Positions 8,486-15,948 of a DNA stretch of 37,313 nt are shown piece by piece. This DNA is from CAZFLN01 sp964519905. GTDB taxonomy: Bacteria; Patescibacteriota; Microgenomatia; UBA1400; UBA1396. Made by a program: the position numbers and the translations under genes. The notes below the pieces were generated by a model, which saw only the letters and a list, made by a program, of their open reading frames with translations, searched no databases and was not told the DNA's origin. The stretch's first letter is position 1. Each line of letters starts with the position of its first letter. Location: assembly GCA_964519905.1 (NCBI GenBank), contig CAZFLN010000012.1, forward strand, positions 1 through 37,313, in the 5' to 3' direction.

Positions 8486-9514
8486 ATGCACGTTCGTGGC
8501 CTGTGGCTTCAAGATTTTAGGAATTTTTCTGATCAGCAGTGGAGTTTTTCACCTGGATTAAATATTTTTAGTGCTTTAAATGGCAGTGGCAAGTCGAACA
8601 TGATTGAGTCACTTTCACTCTTGAGTACTGGGCAGTCTTGGCGGGCGCGCCAGACTGAAGAGTTGCTTGCTTGGGAAGCTCCTCTGGCGCGCCTACAAGC
8701 GATGGTAGTGAATGAAGATGAAAGCACAACAAAGCTGGAGCAAATTCTCACCCCCGGACACGTCCAAGGGAAGCGAACAAATAAGCGCTTGTATAAAGTG
8801 AATGGCGTGAATCGACGTGCTGGAGATGCAGTTGGGAATTTACTTACTGTTCTTTTTACACCGGAAGATATGGATACATTCCGAGGGGGCCCTCAACAGC
8901 GACGCAAGTTGCTCGATCACACTCTGGTTCAGGTTGCGGCGCCGTACCGCTTGAGTCTCAAACAGTACGAGCAAGCGCTTCGGCGCCGCAACCGAGTCCT
9001 GCAGATGATTAAAGACGGTTTAAGTAGCCCTGGGGATTTGTTCTTGTGGGATCAGTTGCTGATAAAGCATGGAACCGTAATTCACGACACGCGAGCACAG
9101 TTTTTGGAGTGGTTAGGAACACACTCAGGATTTCGCGAAGAGTATCGAGTTCGATATGATCACTCAATAATTTCAGAGTCTCGTCTGGAAAAATATGCCG
9201 CTGCGGAGATGGGATCAGGGCACACATTGGTTGGTCCGCACAAAGATGACGTTGTGGTGGAGGTTTTACGCGGCGGCGAGTGGAGAAGTGTCGAACGCTT
9301 TGGTTCTCGAGGGGAACAGCGCCTGGCACTCGTGTGGTGGAAGTTAACCGCCGCCGCATACATTGAATCCAAGACGGGCTCTGTGCCAGTATTATTGCTC
9401 GACGACGTTTTCTCAGAACTGGATGCTCCTAATCAAGGCTTGATTGAGCTCGCTGCACAGCGAGGGCAGGCGATAGTCACAACTGTTGAATCAGAATACC
9501 CACCACTTCTGTGA
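8486..9514 (+). CDS. recF: DNA replication and repair protein RecF
   Basis: RecF is an SMC-like ATPase that helps load RecA at gaps together with RecO and RecR. The 342-residue length fits the family. Walker A is ALNGSGKSN (residues 30-38), with the family N-terminus RGLWLQDFRNFSDQ before it. The ABC signature region is GSRGEQRLAL (near 273) and Walker B is VPVLLLDDVFSELDA (near 298). The start at 8486 is chosen because the RecF N-terminus begins there and a TATACT lies exactly 6 nt upstream; the open frame extends further 5' into the preceding gene. It ends 13 nt before the next gene, probably one transcript. In bacteria recF is often near dnaA/dnaN, which are not here. Confidence 0.92.
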   Translation: MHVRGLWLQDFRNFSDQQWSFSPGLNIFSALNGSGKSNMIESLSLLSTGQSWRARQTEELLAWEAPLARLQAMVVNEDESTTKLEQILTPGHVQGKRTNKRLYKVNGVNRRAGDAVGNLLTVLFTPEDMDTFRGGPQQRRKLLDHTLVQVAAPYRLSLKQYEQALRRRNRVLQMIKDGLSSPGDLFLWDQLLIKHGTVIHDTRAQFLEWLGTHSGFREEYRVRYDHSIISESRLEKYAAAEMGSGHTLVGPHKDDVVVEVLRGGEWRSVERFGSRGEQRLALVWWKLTAAAYIESKTGSVPVLLLDDVFSELDAPNQGLIELAAQRGQAIVTTVESEYPPLL

Positions 9515-9527
9515 GAAAATAGAGAAT

Positions 9528-10535
9528 ATGTCTTTTTCGTTTGCTGATTTATCCGAAGTCTCTGTCTCAAAAATTTTGCAGAGTATTGTTCGACCAAACA
9601 AGGATTCTCATAAAGGTCAAAACGGGAAAGCGTTGATTATTGGTGGCAGTGACTTATTTCATGCGGCCAGTCAATGGAGTTTTCAAGCTGCTTCTCGCTG
9701 GGTTGATATGCTTTTGTACGCCTCAATTAGAGAGAACAATGAAATTATTCAAAAATCAAAAATAGTTTTGAAAAATGGAGTGGTTGTTCCGCGCGCAGAA
9801 ATTGAAAACTATCTCTCCGAGGTCTCTGCGGTACTGCTCGGTCCCGGAATGCGACGAGATTTTCCTACTCGATTTTCGCAAGAAGAATTAGAACGCGTAC
9901 AATTCAATGACTTAACTGTCCAGGATTTAGAAAGCGATACTACCGCTGTTACGGCGGCACTGTTACATTCAGCTCCTCAAAAAAAATGGATTCTCGACGC
10001 TGGAGCACTGCAAGTTTTAGAACCAAACTGGTTGCCAAAAATTTCGATCCTGACTCCGCATCCCAAAGAGTTTTCTGACTTGTTACTTCGTTGGCAAATC
10101 AAAAATTCTGAAGAAATTTTGGAGAGTATTCAATCTATTCGCCAGGTTTTTAACCAACCTTCAGATGATTCTCGCCGAGCTCAAGTTTTTTCGGTACACG
10201 AATCAAGAGAGCAGCGGATACTTTCCGCTTTTGCAGGATCATTGAATACTGTAATTCTGCTCAAAGGAAGAGAAGACGTAATTCTGCATCCAGAGGGAGT
10301 AATGGTGGTCTCTGGCGGGAATGCAGGCCTCACCAAAGGGGGAACAGGAGATGTTTTAGCTGGCTTGTTGTTGGGATTTTTGGCCACCAGCAACTCACTT
10401 GAGAGTGCTTTGGCTGCATCGGTACTCATGAAACAGTCCGGACATGATCTCTTTCTGCAAAGGCGAGAAATGTTCAATGCAACTGATGTTGTTGAGCAGC
10501 TTCCCGTTACTTATTCCCGCATGTTTTCATTATAG
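9528..10535 (+). CDS. nnrD: ADP/ATP-dependent NAD(P)H-hydrate dehydratase (NnrD-type)
   Basis: This enzyme repairs hydrated NADH and NADPH by ATP- or ADP-dependent dehydration. The 335 residues form a ribokinase-like fold: KALIIGGS near the N-terminus, AVLLGPGM, WILDAGAL, ILTPHPKEF, and the catalytic segment NAGLTKGGTGDVLAG with its conserved Asp. The NnrE epimerase domain that is often fused N-terminally is absent. The ATG at 9528 lies 13 nt after the recF stop and fits the family N-terminus; an upstream in-frame ATG overlaps recF. The stop codon TAG lies inside the intergenic hairpin element at 10531-10557. Confidence 0.85.
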   Translation: MSFSFADLSEVSVSKILQSIVRPNKDSHKGQNGKALIIGGSDLFHAASQWSFQAASRWVDMLLYASIRENNEIIQKSKIVLKNGVVVPRAEIENYLSEVSAVLLGPGMRRDFPTRFSQEELERVQFNDLTVQDLESDTTAVTAALLHSAPQKKWILDAGALQVLEPNWLPKISILTPHPKEFSDLLLRWQIKNSEEILESIQSIRQVFNQPSDDSRRAQVFSVHESREQRILSAFAGSLNTVILLKGREDVILHPEGVMVVSGGNAGLTKGGTGDVLAGLLLGFLATSNSLESALAASVLMKQSGHDLFLQRREMFNATDVVEQLPVTYSRMFSL

Positions 10536-10557
10536 GCCTAAAGGACTCTCCTTTGCG
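10531..10557 (+). repeat. intergenic hairpin element, copy 1 (TATAGGCCTAAAGG with AAAGGA/TCCTTT stem)
   Basis: The nnrD stop codon TAG is embedded in TATAGGCCTAAAGG, followed by the palindrome AAAGGACTCTCCTTT (10540-10554). The first 14 bases match exactly the right arm of the pgk-gap inverted repeat (19787-19800). The palindrome is the exact reverse complement of the one at 24277-24291. There is no T-run after it. Confidence 0.7.
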
Positions 10558-10669
10558 AAAATACTTGCATTTCCTGCGGTAATAGCGTAAAGTTTTGGGT
10601 ATCTCCAGCCAACAAAAGGATACGACCCGAAACAGTCGCGTCCGATAACGCACGAACGAAATCACAACC

Positions 10670-11767
10670 ATGTTTAAGCCTACGTATAATATTTCGCATA
10701 ATTTATTGCAGTACATCTCGAGTATCGAAGCCTCGCGCGAAGTAATTAAAAACGCGCCGATTGTTCCTGCCTGGGAAGCAAAGTTTCAACAAGACGCCAT
10801 GGTTCGCACGGTGTACCACGGGACTCGACTGGAAGGAAACGAATTGTCTCAGGAACAAGCTGAGCGTGTGATTGCCACACCAGGAACTGACCCAGTGGCG
10901 GTGGCCTCTGGGGCAGGCGTCGTCGGTAAGGCCAGAGATGTGCAAGAAATTATTAATTATCGCTCGGTGTTGGACTGGATTAATGATTGGGGGAAGAATC
11001 TTCCCAAAACAGTTGTTTACACCGAAGACATGCTGACAACACTCCATACTATTTGTACACATAGAATTATTGCTCCAGATCAGTCAGGAAAGTATCGATC
11101 GGCTGCGGTGGTGGTAAAGGGTGTTGAGTCTGGGCAGATTGTGCATCGTCCACCAGCTCCCGCGGATGTGCCTCAACTTGTCCAGGATTTCTTTATCTGG
11201 CTGAATGGCAATGAGTCACGTGCATTACACACTGTTTTTCGAGCCGCGATTACCCACTATCAGTTAGTGAATATTCATCCATTTATAGAAGGAAACGGGC
11301 GAACCGCTCGTGCGATGGCATTATCTGTGATGTATGCCGAAAACTTCGATGTCAAAAGATTCTTCTCCCTAGAACAATACTTCGACAACGACATAGAGAA
11401 CTACTATTTAGCCCTTCGATCGGTGCAGGACAGTCCCACGCACGACATGACGTACTGGTTGGAGTACTTTGCCTACGGTTTAGCGATCGAACTGGACCGA
11501 ATCAAACAACAAATTTTGAAACTTTCCCAAGATTTCCGATTGCAGCAGAAACTCGGGCAGCAAGTAGCATTGACGGAACGCCAACTAATTATCATGGAGT
11601 ACTTACAAGAGCAGGGCAAGGTTACTACCGGCGACCTCAACGACATTTTGCCGCTGATTTCTCAAGACACGATTTTGCGCGATCTCAAGGAGCTTATCGA
11701 CAAAGGACTCATCAAGAAACACGGTGTGACCAAAGGTGTGCACTACACGTTGCATGAGGTGAAGTAG
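10670..11767 (+). CDS. Fic family protein with C-terminal winged helix
   Basis: Fic enzymes usually transfer AMP from ATP to a protein hydroxyl. The 365-residue protein has the complete catalytic motif HPFIEGNGRTAR (residues 203-214). An N-terminal helix carries a version of the inhibitory motif, GTRLEGN (51-57), in which the usual Ser/Thr four residues before Glu is Gly. The C-terminus (about 300-365) looks like a winged-helix domain (TERQLIIMEYL, TTGDLNDIL, SQDTILRDLKELIDKGLI), as in many Fic regulators. No partner antitoxin gene is adjacent. A 134-nt region separates it from nnrD, in which I see no convincing promoter, and no Shine-Dalgarno site precedes the ATG. Target unknown. Confidence 0.88.
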   Translation: MFKPTYNISHNLLQYISSIEASREVIKNAPIVPAWEAKFQQDAMVRTVYHGTRLEGNELSQEQAERVIATPGTDPVAVASGAGVVGKARDVQEIINYRSVLDWINDWGKNLPKTVVYTEDMLTTLHTICTHRIIAPDQSGKYRSAAVVVKGVESGQIVHRPPAPADVPQLVQDFFIWLNGNESRALHTVFRAAITHYQLVNIHPFIEGNGRTARAMALSVMYAENFDVKRFFSLEQYFDNDIENYYLALRSVQDSPTHDMTYWLEYFAYGLAIELDRIKQQILKLSQDFRLQQKLGQQVALTERQLIIMEYLQEQGKVTTGDLNDILPLISQDTILRDLKELIDKGLIKKHGVTKGVHYTLHEVK

Positions 11768-11810
11768 GAACAGTTTCCAGAAATATCCAGGAAAGATTCT
11801 TTGATCCTGA

Positions 11811-11816
11811 TATACT
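11811..11816 (+). promoter_or_regulatory. -10 element (TATACT) of the DNA ligase gene
   Basis: TATACT ends 12 nt before the ATG at 11829. A start site at the usual distance would leave about 5 nt of leader. Confidence 0.5.
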
Positions 11817-11828
11817 TTCTCCAGACAT

Positions 11829-13649
11829 ATGCTCTTTTCTGATCTCGCCCTCCAACTCCTTTTTCCGCTTGAATCTACTTCAAAGAAGCTCGAACAAACA
11901 CAGTTGTTAGCGCAGACACTTCAACAAGTGAACTCGTCAGATGCCGCGCGGGTTACCCTCTTTGTCCTCAATCAACTTGGTCCGAAGTATGCCAATCCAG
12001 AACTGAACATGGGTCTCGAATTATTCTTGCTGGCTTGCGCGCGTGCGGGAGCGGGGGTAGAGCAAACGACCACCCTTTTTGGTGAAGTAACTGCCGATTT
12101 TGAAACCGATGCTGCTGGGAAGCGAGCACTCAAAAAACGATTCAAGGAATTAGGTGACGCCGGAAAACTGGCGGAAGAACTGCTTCCGAATACATCGGGC
12201 TCACTTACCGTGGAGGAAGTTTTTGCTACGCTCCAAGAAATTGCAGACGCCAATGGTCCTGGGAGCCAAGAACAAAAAGTTGAGATTTTGCAAAGTTTGT
12301 TCCGTGCTTTGGATCCATTGTCTCGACGATTTGTTGGTCGTTTTGTAGTGGGAGATACGCGGTTAGGCGTTTCTGATCGAACATTACTCGATGCTCTTTC
12401 TTGGATGTTGGTGGGAGATAAATCCCTTCGATCACGTATAGAAGATGTCTATCAACGTCATCCTGNNNNNNNNNNTCCTGATTTAGCTCGTTTGGTTGTG
12501 ACAGCAAAAGAGGGTGGCATTGAAGCAATCGAACGCATTGGCGCAGAAGTCGGAGTTCCAGTTTTGCCGGCCCTGTGTGATCGACTCAAAACCACACAAG
12601 AGATGATTGAAAAAATGGGCGAGGTTTTTGTTGAGCCGAAATACGACGGTACGCGCATGCAAATTCATTGGCGTGCCGAAACACAAATCATTCAAACCTT
12701 TACTCGTAATTTGGAAGAAAATACCTGGATGTTTCCGGAGCTGCCAGCGTTACTACAGGAGCTCGATGTACAGTCGGTGATCTTCGATGCGGAAGCCGTG
12801 GGCTACGATCCAGACACACACGAACTTGTATCGTTCCAGCAAACAATAAAGCGAAAACGAAAACATGATATTGGTCGAGTTTCAGCAGAGATTCCACTCA
12901 AGTTTTTTGTGTTTGATATTTTATATCTCAACGGACAGTCGCTTATAACCTTGCCACTTTCCCAGCGTCGTGCGCTGCTCGAAACGCTCTTTACACACGC
13001 CCCGAATGATTTTGTACTGGCGCCAAATATTCGAACCAGCTCCGCTGACGAGATTCGTGACTACCACAATCAACAACTGGCGGCAGGACTCGAAGGCATC
13101 ATCGTGAAAAAAGTGGAAAGTCCGTACCAGTCTGGCCGGAAGGCGTTTGCTTGGGTCAAACTCAAAGAAGCAGAAGGCACAACCGCCAAACTTTCCGACA
13201 CCATCGACGCCGTGGTGCTCGGGTATTACTATGGTCGCGGTAAGCGCACAGACTTTGGTGTCGGAGCATTCTTGGTTGGAGTTTTGGATTCTCCCTCACC
13301 AAATACAGAAAAAATTCTCACAATTGCGAAAATTGGGACCGGATTGGTTGATGATCAATGGCGAGAACTCAAGCAGCGTTGCGATGCGTTGATTGCTTCT
13401 GCGGCTGATTCCAGCGTGGCAACAATTTTGCAGCCAATGATTCCTGACGGCGTGTTCCCAGACGTAGTGGTGCCAATTGCCCCACAAGGATTGGTAGTAG
13501 AGGTAGCTGCCGATGAGGTGACACGATCCCCAATGCATTCCGCTGGAATTGCGTTGCGTTTCCCGCGTTTGGTTCAATTCCGTGACGATAAACAGATCAC
13601 CGAAGCCACCACGCTAGACGAACTCAAGACAATTGGGAACATTTCCTAA
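11829..13649 (+). CDS. ATP-dependent DNA ligase (archaeal/LigB type)
   Basis: Seals DNA nicks using ATP. The 606 residues contain the three parts of archaeal-type replicative ligases: a helical N-terminal DNA-binding domain (about 1-220), the nucleotidyltransferase domain with motif I EPKYDGTRMQIH (the AMP-accepting Lys is residue 271), motif III FDAEAVGYD, motif IV EGIIVKK, motif V AWVKLK, and a C-terminal OB-fold. It is much longer than the phage-like minimal ligases of many bacteria. A 10-N gap (12466-12475) interrupts it but the phase matches on both sides. The next gene starts 1 nt after its stop. Most bacteria rely on NAD-dependent LigA, so this may be the main or a second ligase. Confidence 0.9.
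   Translation: MLFSDLALQLLFPLESTSKKLEQTQLLAQTLQQVNSSDAARVTLFVLNQLGPKYANPELNMGLELFLLACARAGAGVEQTTTLFGEVTADFETDAAGKRALKKRFKELGDAGKLAEELLPNTSGSLTVEEVFATLQEIADANGPGSQEQKVEILQSLFRALDPLSRRFVGRFVVGDTRLGVSDRTLLDALSWMLVGDKSLRSRIEDVYQRHPXXXXPDLARLVVTAKEGGIEAIERIGAEVGVPVLPALCDRLKTTQEMIEKMGEVFVEPKYDGTRMQIHWRAETQIIQTFTRNLEENTWMFPELPALLQELDVQSVIFDAEAVGYDPDTHELVSFQQTIKRKRKHDIGRVSAEIPLKFFVFDILYLNGQSLITLPLSQRRALLETLFTHAPNDFVLAPNIRTSSADEIRDYHNQQLAAGLEGIIVKKVESPYQSGRKAFAWVKLKEAEGTTAKLSDTIDAVVLGYYYGRGKRTDFGVGAFLVGVLDSPSPNTEKILTIAKIGTGLVDDQWRELKQRCDALIASAADSSVATILQPMIPDGVFPDVVVPIAPQGLVVEVAADEVTRSPMHSAGIALRFPRLVQFRDDKQITEATTLDELKTIGNIS
12466..12475. other. assembly gap (10 N) in the DNA ligase gene
   Basis: Ten N bases; the reading frame is consistent across exactly 10 nt (or that plus a multiple of 3). 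Confidence 0.97.
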
Positions 13650-13650
13650 C

Positions 13651-13977
13651 ATGCCTTCTTTCCCTGATGAAAAAAATATTTGGGCAGCGCTTCGGGGCGT
13701 GATTGATCCTGAAACCCATCTCAACATTGTTGACATGGGGCTTATTTACTCAGTGCGAATTGAGAATTCTGCCGAAAGAATTTTTATTGACTATACGCTC
13801 ACCACGCCACTGTGTCCGCTGGCGGGTGTGATTCAAGAGAATATTCGCACTGAAGTTGCAAAAAACTTTCCATATTTTTCAGTCACTCCAGAGTCATTGG
13901 TGTTACAGTTAGTCTTTGATCCTCCGTGGACCCGTGATCGTCTCTCCGCCGAAGCAAAGGCAGAGTTGGGGTTGTAA
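13651..13977 (+). CDS. MIP18/DUF59 family iron-sulfur assembly factor (SufT/PaaD-like)
   Basis: A 108-residue single-domain protein of the family that helps mature Fe-S proteins. Recognisable segments are ALRGVIDPETHLNIVDMGLI, TTPLCPLA with the conserved Cys, and the C-terminal DPPWTRDRLSAEAKAELGL. The ATG at 13651 is 1 nt after the ligase stop, so translation is probably coupled; a GTG-type start further up would overlap the ligase. Its likely partners sufS and sufU are more than 21 kb away at the other end of the window. The coupling to DNA ligase has no obvious functional reason. Confidence 0.85.
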   Translation: MPSFPDEKNIWAALRGVIDPETHLNIVDMGLIYSVRIENSAERIFIDYTLTTPLCPLAGVIQENIRTEVAKNFPYFSVTPESLVLQLVFDPPWTRDRLSAEAKAELGL

Positions 13978-13992
13978 TTTTTACAGAAATGT

Positions 13993-14022
13993 TTGTTTTT
14001 TGTTAAAAATTGATGTTACTAT
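13993..14022 (+). promoter_or_regulatory. promoter of the small gene/PIN operon
   Basis: TTGTTT at 13993-13998, an 18-nt spacer, and extended -10 TGTTACTAT (14014-14022). This is a conventional promoter with a leader carrying a Shine-Dalgarno site, unlike the leaderless class nearby. Confidence 0.5.
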
Positions 14023-14032
14023 GTGAGAAGAA

Positions 14033-14038
14033 AAGGAG
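14033..14038 (+). promoter_or_regulatory. Shine-Dalgarno site (AAGGAG)
   Basis: AAGGAG 7 nt before the ATG at 14046. It decides that start over an upstream in-frame ATG at 14010. Confidence 0.75.
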
Positions 14039-14045
14039 TTTTTCT

Positions 14046-14231
14046 ATGACCAAGCGCATTGTGAAAAAAACCTCCTCTCGAGTTGCGGTAGATCGTGGTC
14101 CATTTGAAAATGGGCAAAGTTTCGATGAATTTTGGTCTTCTGTTGAGAAAATTATCAAGAGTAAGGATCCTCGCGATGTGGCAATGAAAAAGGCTGCAGC
14201 ACAGTATTTAAAGCAGAATAGATATGTCTAG
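14046..14231 (+). CDS. small protein, putative antitoxin partner of the PIN protein
   Basis: A 61-residue basic protein beginning MTKRIVKKTSSR, with a central acidic-aromatic segment (FDEFWSSVEKI) and a helical Lys/Ala-rich end. I do not recognise a DNA-binding fold. Its size, position directly upstream of a PIN-domain gene, and 8-nt overlap with that gene suggest the antitoxin of a type II toxin-antitoxin pair. It has a strong Shine-Dalgarno site and a conventional promoter. That it is an antitoxin is inference from context only. Confidence 0.6.
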   Translation: MTKRIVKKTSSRVAVDRGPFENGQSFDEFWSSVEKIIKSKDPRDVAMKKAAAQYLKQNRYV

Positions 14232-14784
14232 AACGGTCTTGTTAGACACAGGAGTTTTGGGTGGAGTCTTGTCTTCAAATGAAACTGAGTCACAAAAATG
14301 GAAAAAAGCTATACGATCGATGCTTGAACCATTTCCAGGAGCAAAAATAACAGTCTCCACGCCCGCATGGTTTGAGTTCGCTCAATGGAGTCTCGAATCA
14401 TATAAGCAAGTTTTCCAAAGAGTTCAAACTGATACATGTAATGGCCTGTATGAATTCGCCGGACATACGATTCCAAACAAAATATTACTCGAAGCCGCTT
14501 TGTATAAATGCTTGGTGCGTTCAAAGCAGAACTCGCAAGAGAGAGATACAAATAAAAAGAGAAATAAAGACACAATCAGCATGTCTGATGCGTTGATTGC
14601 GACATATTGTTTGAAGTATAACTATTTGCTTTTTACAATGAATATGAAGGATTTTCCACAAAAATTTTTCGAAATTGAGCAAATTCAGCTGTCTCCCAAG
14701 TCGACTGACTTTCAAAGGGATTTTATAGCTCTTTTGTCTCCGAAGATCGAGAAATGGAACGAAGCGAAACGAAAAAATCTATGA
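14224..14784 (+). CDS. PIN-domain protein, probable VapC-like ribonuclease toxin
   Basis: PIN toxins are Mg-dependent RNases. The 186-residue protein shows the acidic pattern of the fold: LLDTGVL near the N-terminus (first Asp), a Glu in PAWFEF (near residue 50), SMSDALIATYC with an Asp, and LLFTMNMKDF with the Thr-Asn-Asp arrangement near the end of the domain. It is longer than typical VapC (about 130 residues); the extra length is an Arg/Lys/Asn-rich insert around 98-118 and a C-terminal tail. It overlaps the small upstream gene by 8 nt. The target RNA is unknown. AT-richer sequence than the flanking metabolic genes may hint at transfer. Confidence 0.75.
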   Translation: MSRTVLLDTGVLGGVLSSNETESQKWKKAIRSMLEPFPGAKITVSTPAWFEFAQWSLESYKQVFQRVQTDTCNGLYEFAGHTIPNKILLEAALYKCLVRSKQNSQERDTNKKRNKDTISMSDALIATYCLKYNYLLFTMNMKDFPQKFFEIEQIQLSPKSTDFQRDFIALLSPKIEKWNEAKRKNL

Positions 14785-14796
14785 GATGATGACACT

Positions 14797-15252
14797 ATGC
14801 AGATTTTTTTTGGAGCCGATCATGGCGGATTTGAACTCAAAAATGTTCTTTTGAGTGACGATGAATTAACAGCGTCTTTTTCTCAGGTAAAAGATCTTGG
14901 CGCTTTGGAATTTAATCCAGCCGATGACTATCCACAGTTTGGATTTTCCGTGGCAAGAGCTGTGGCGCAAACTGCTACCGAGCTTGAGAGTAATCCACAA
15001 AAATATGGCGTGCTTGTTTGTCGATCTGGTGGGGGAATTGCGATTGCTGCCAATCGTGTGGTTGGCGCGCGCGCCGTGGTGTGTCGGAGCGAAGCAGACG
15101 TGGTGCATGCGCGCGCCCACAACAACGCCAACATTTTAGTTCTGGAAGGTGATCGAGTTGAGCCAGAAACTGCTCGGAAACTTATTTTGCTTTTCTGCCA
15201 AACAGCATTTGAAGGTGGAAGGCACACATCGAGAGTGATTGCGTTGGGGTAA
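14797..15252 (+). CDS. rpiB: ribose-5-phosphate isomerase B
   Basis: RpiB interconverts ribose 5-phosphate and ribulose 5-phosphate. The 151-residue length is normal. GADHGGFELK opens the protein as in the family, followed by CRSGGGIAIAANR, which corresponds to the catalytic Cys loop (usually CGTGIGMSIAANK), and RAHNNANIL, which matches the phosphate-binding His-Asn segment. The start is 12 nt after the PIN stop. No Shine-Dalgarno or good -10 was seen, so it may be read from the upstream promoter. It is followed by the epimerase-like gene, giving two adjacent steps of the non-oxidative pentose phosphate pathway. Confidence 0.88.
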   Translation: MQIFFGADHGGFELKNVLLSDDELTASFSQVKDLGALEFNPADDYPQFGFSVARAVAQTATELESNPQKYGVLVCRSGGGIAIAANRVVGARAVVCRSEADVVHARAHNNANILVLEGDRVEPETARKLILLFCQTAFEGGRHTSRVIALG

Positions 15253-15273
15253 GTCCTATCCGCCTGAGATCGC

Positions 15274-15282
15274 TGGTATAAT
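15274..15282 (+). promoter_or_regulatory. extended -10 (TGG TATAAT) of the epimerase-like gene
   Basis: Perfect TATAAT with an upstream TGN, ending exactly 6 nt before the ATG at 15289. Leaderless initiation predicted. Confidence 0.7.
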
Positions 15283-15288
15283 TGCACC

Positions 15289-15948
15289 ATGCAAATTATC
15301 CCCGCCATATTGTCAGAAACTTTGGATGAAGTTCAGTCAGAATTTTCTCGCTTCCGAACATTTATTCCGCAGCCTAAGGTGATTCAAGTAGATATTATTG
15401 ATGGCGAGTACGCAGATAACATCACGATCGAACCAGGAATGCTCCGCGAAATTGAAACCTATGGCGCAAAATTCGATCTTCATTTAATGACCAATGATCC
15501 AATCCAGTACTTGTACGAACTGCGATCTCTTCCGAACCTGCGCCGTGTTATTGCGCAAGTAGAGCGGATGGATTCGGCCCAGGAATTTGTGACCGAAGTC
15601 CAAGAAGAAATTGGCGCGCAAGTTGGAATTTCTCTTGATTTGTACACCAAAATTTCTTCTGTTGGCGACGATGTTTTAGATATTCTTGATCAAGTTGATG
15701 TGGTCCAAGTGATGGCCAACAAAGCAGGAATGCAAGGGCAATCAGTGAGTGACATTGCGCTCGAAACACTCAAAGAAGTCGTAGAGTATCGCCAGCATCA
15801 CAACCTTTCTTTTGCGGTGGCGGTGGACATTGGAATGAACGAAGAAACCATCGCCCAAGTGCAAAAACTGGGTGCAACTGAAGCGGTGACGGGCAGCTAC
15901 TTGCAAGGCCCGGAGGCACAGGAGCGTTGGAAGAAGTTGAGAAACTAA
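15289..15948 (+). CDS. ribulose-phosphate 3-epimerase-like protein (divergent)
   Basis: The 219 residues fit a RPE-type TIM barrel, which would convert ribulose 5-phosphate to xylulose 5-phosphate. Family landmarks are IIPAILS at the N-terminus, VDIIDGEYADN, DLHLMTNDP, VQVMANKAGMQGQ and AVDIGMNEETI. Two catalytic Asp residues (in VDIID and AVDIG) and the His of DLHLM are kept, but the metal-binding His usually seen in IHIDVMDG is Gln here (IQVDIIDG), and the NPGFGGQ phosphate loop is replaced by NKAGMQGQ. Activity or substrate may therefore differ. It neighbours rpiB and overlaps the 3' end of the convergent J-domain gene by 4 nt. Confidence 0.7.
   Translation: MQIIPAILSETLDEVQSEFSRFRTFIPQPKVIQVDIIDGEYADNITIEPGMLREIETYGAKFDLHLMTNDPIQYLYELRSLPNLRRVIAQVERMDSAQEFVTEVQEEIGAQVGISLDLYTKISSVGDDVLDILDQVDVVQVMANKAGMQGQSVSDIALETLKEVVEYRQHHNLSFAVAVDIGMNEETIAQVQKLGATEAVTGSYLQGPEAQERWKKLRN

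Noticed and set aside
10531..10538. TAGGCCTA in the hairpin elements as a tRNA-Trp fragment or attachment site
   Set aside because: The match to the tRNA acceptor is only the short palindrome; no wider tRNA similarity or flanking integrase gene.
10540..10554. AAAGGACTCTCCTTT as a classical terminator
   Set aside because: Short AT-rich stem and no T-run after it; called a repeat element instead.
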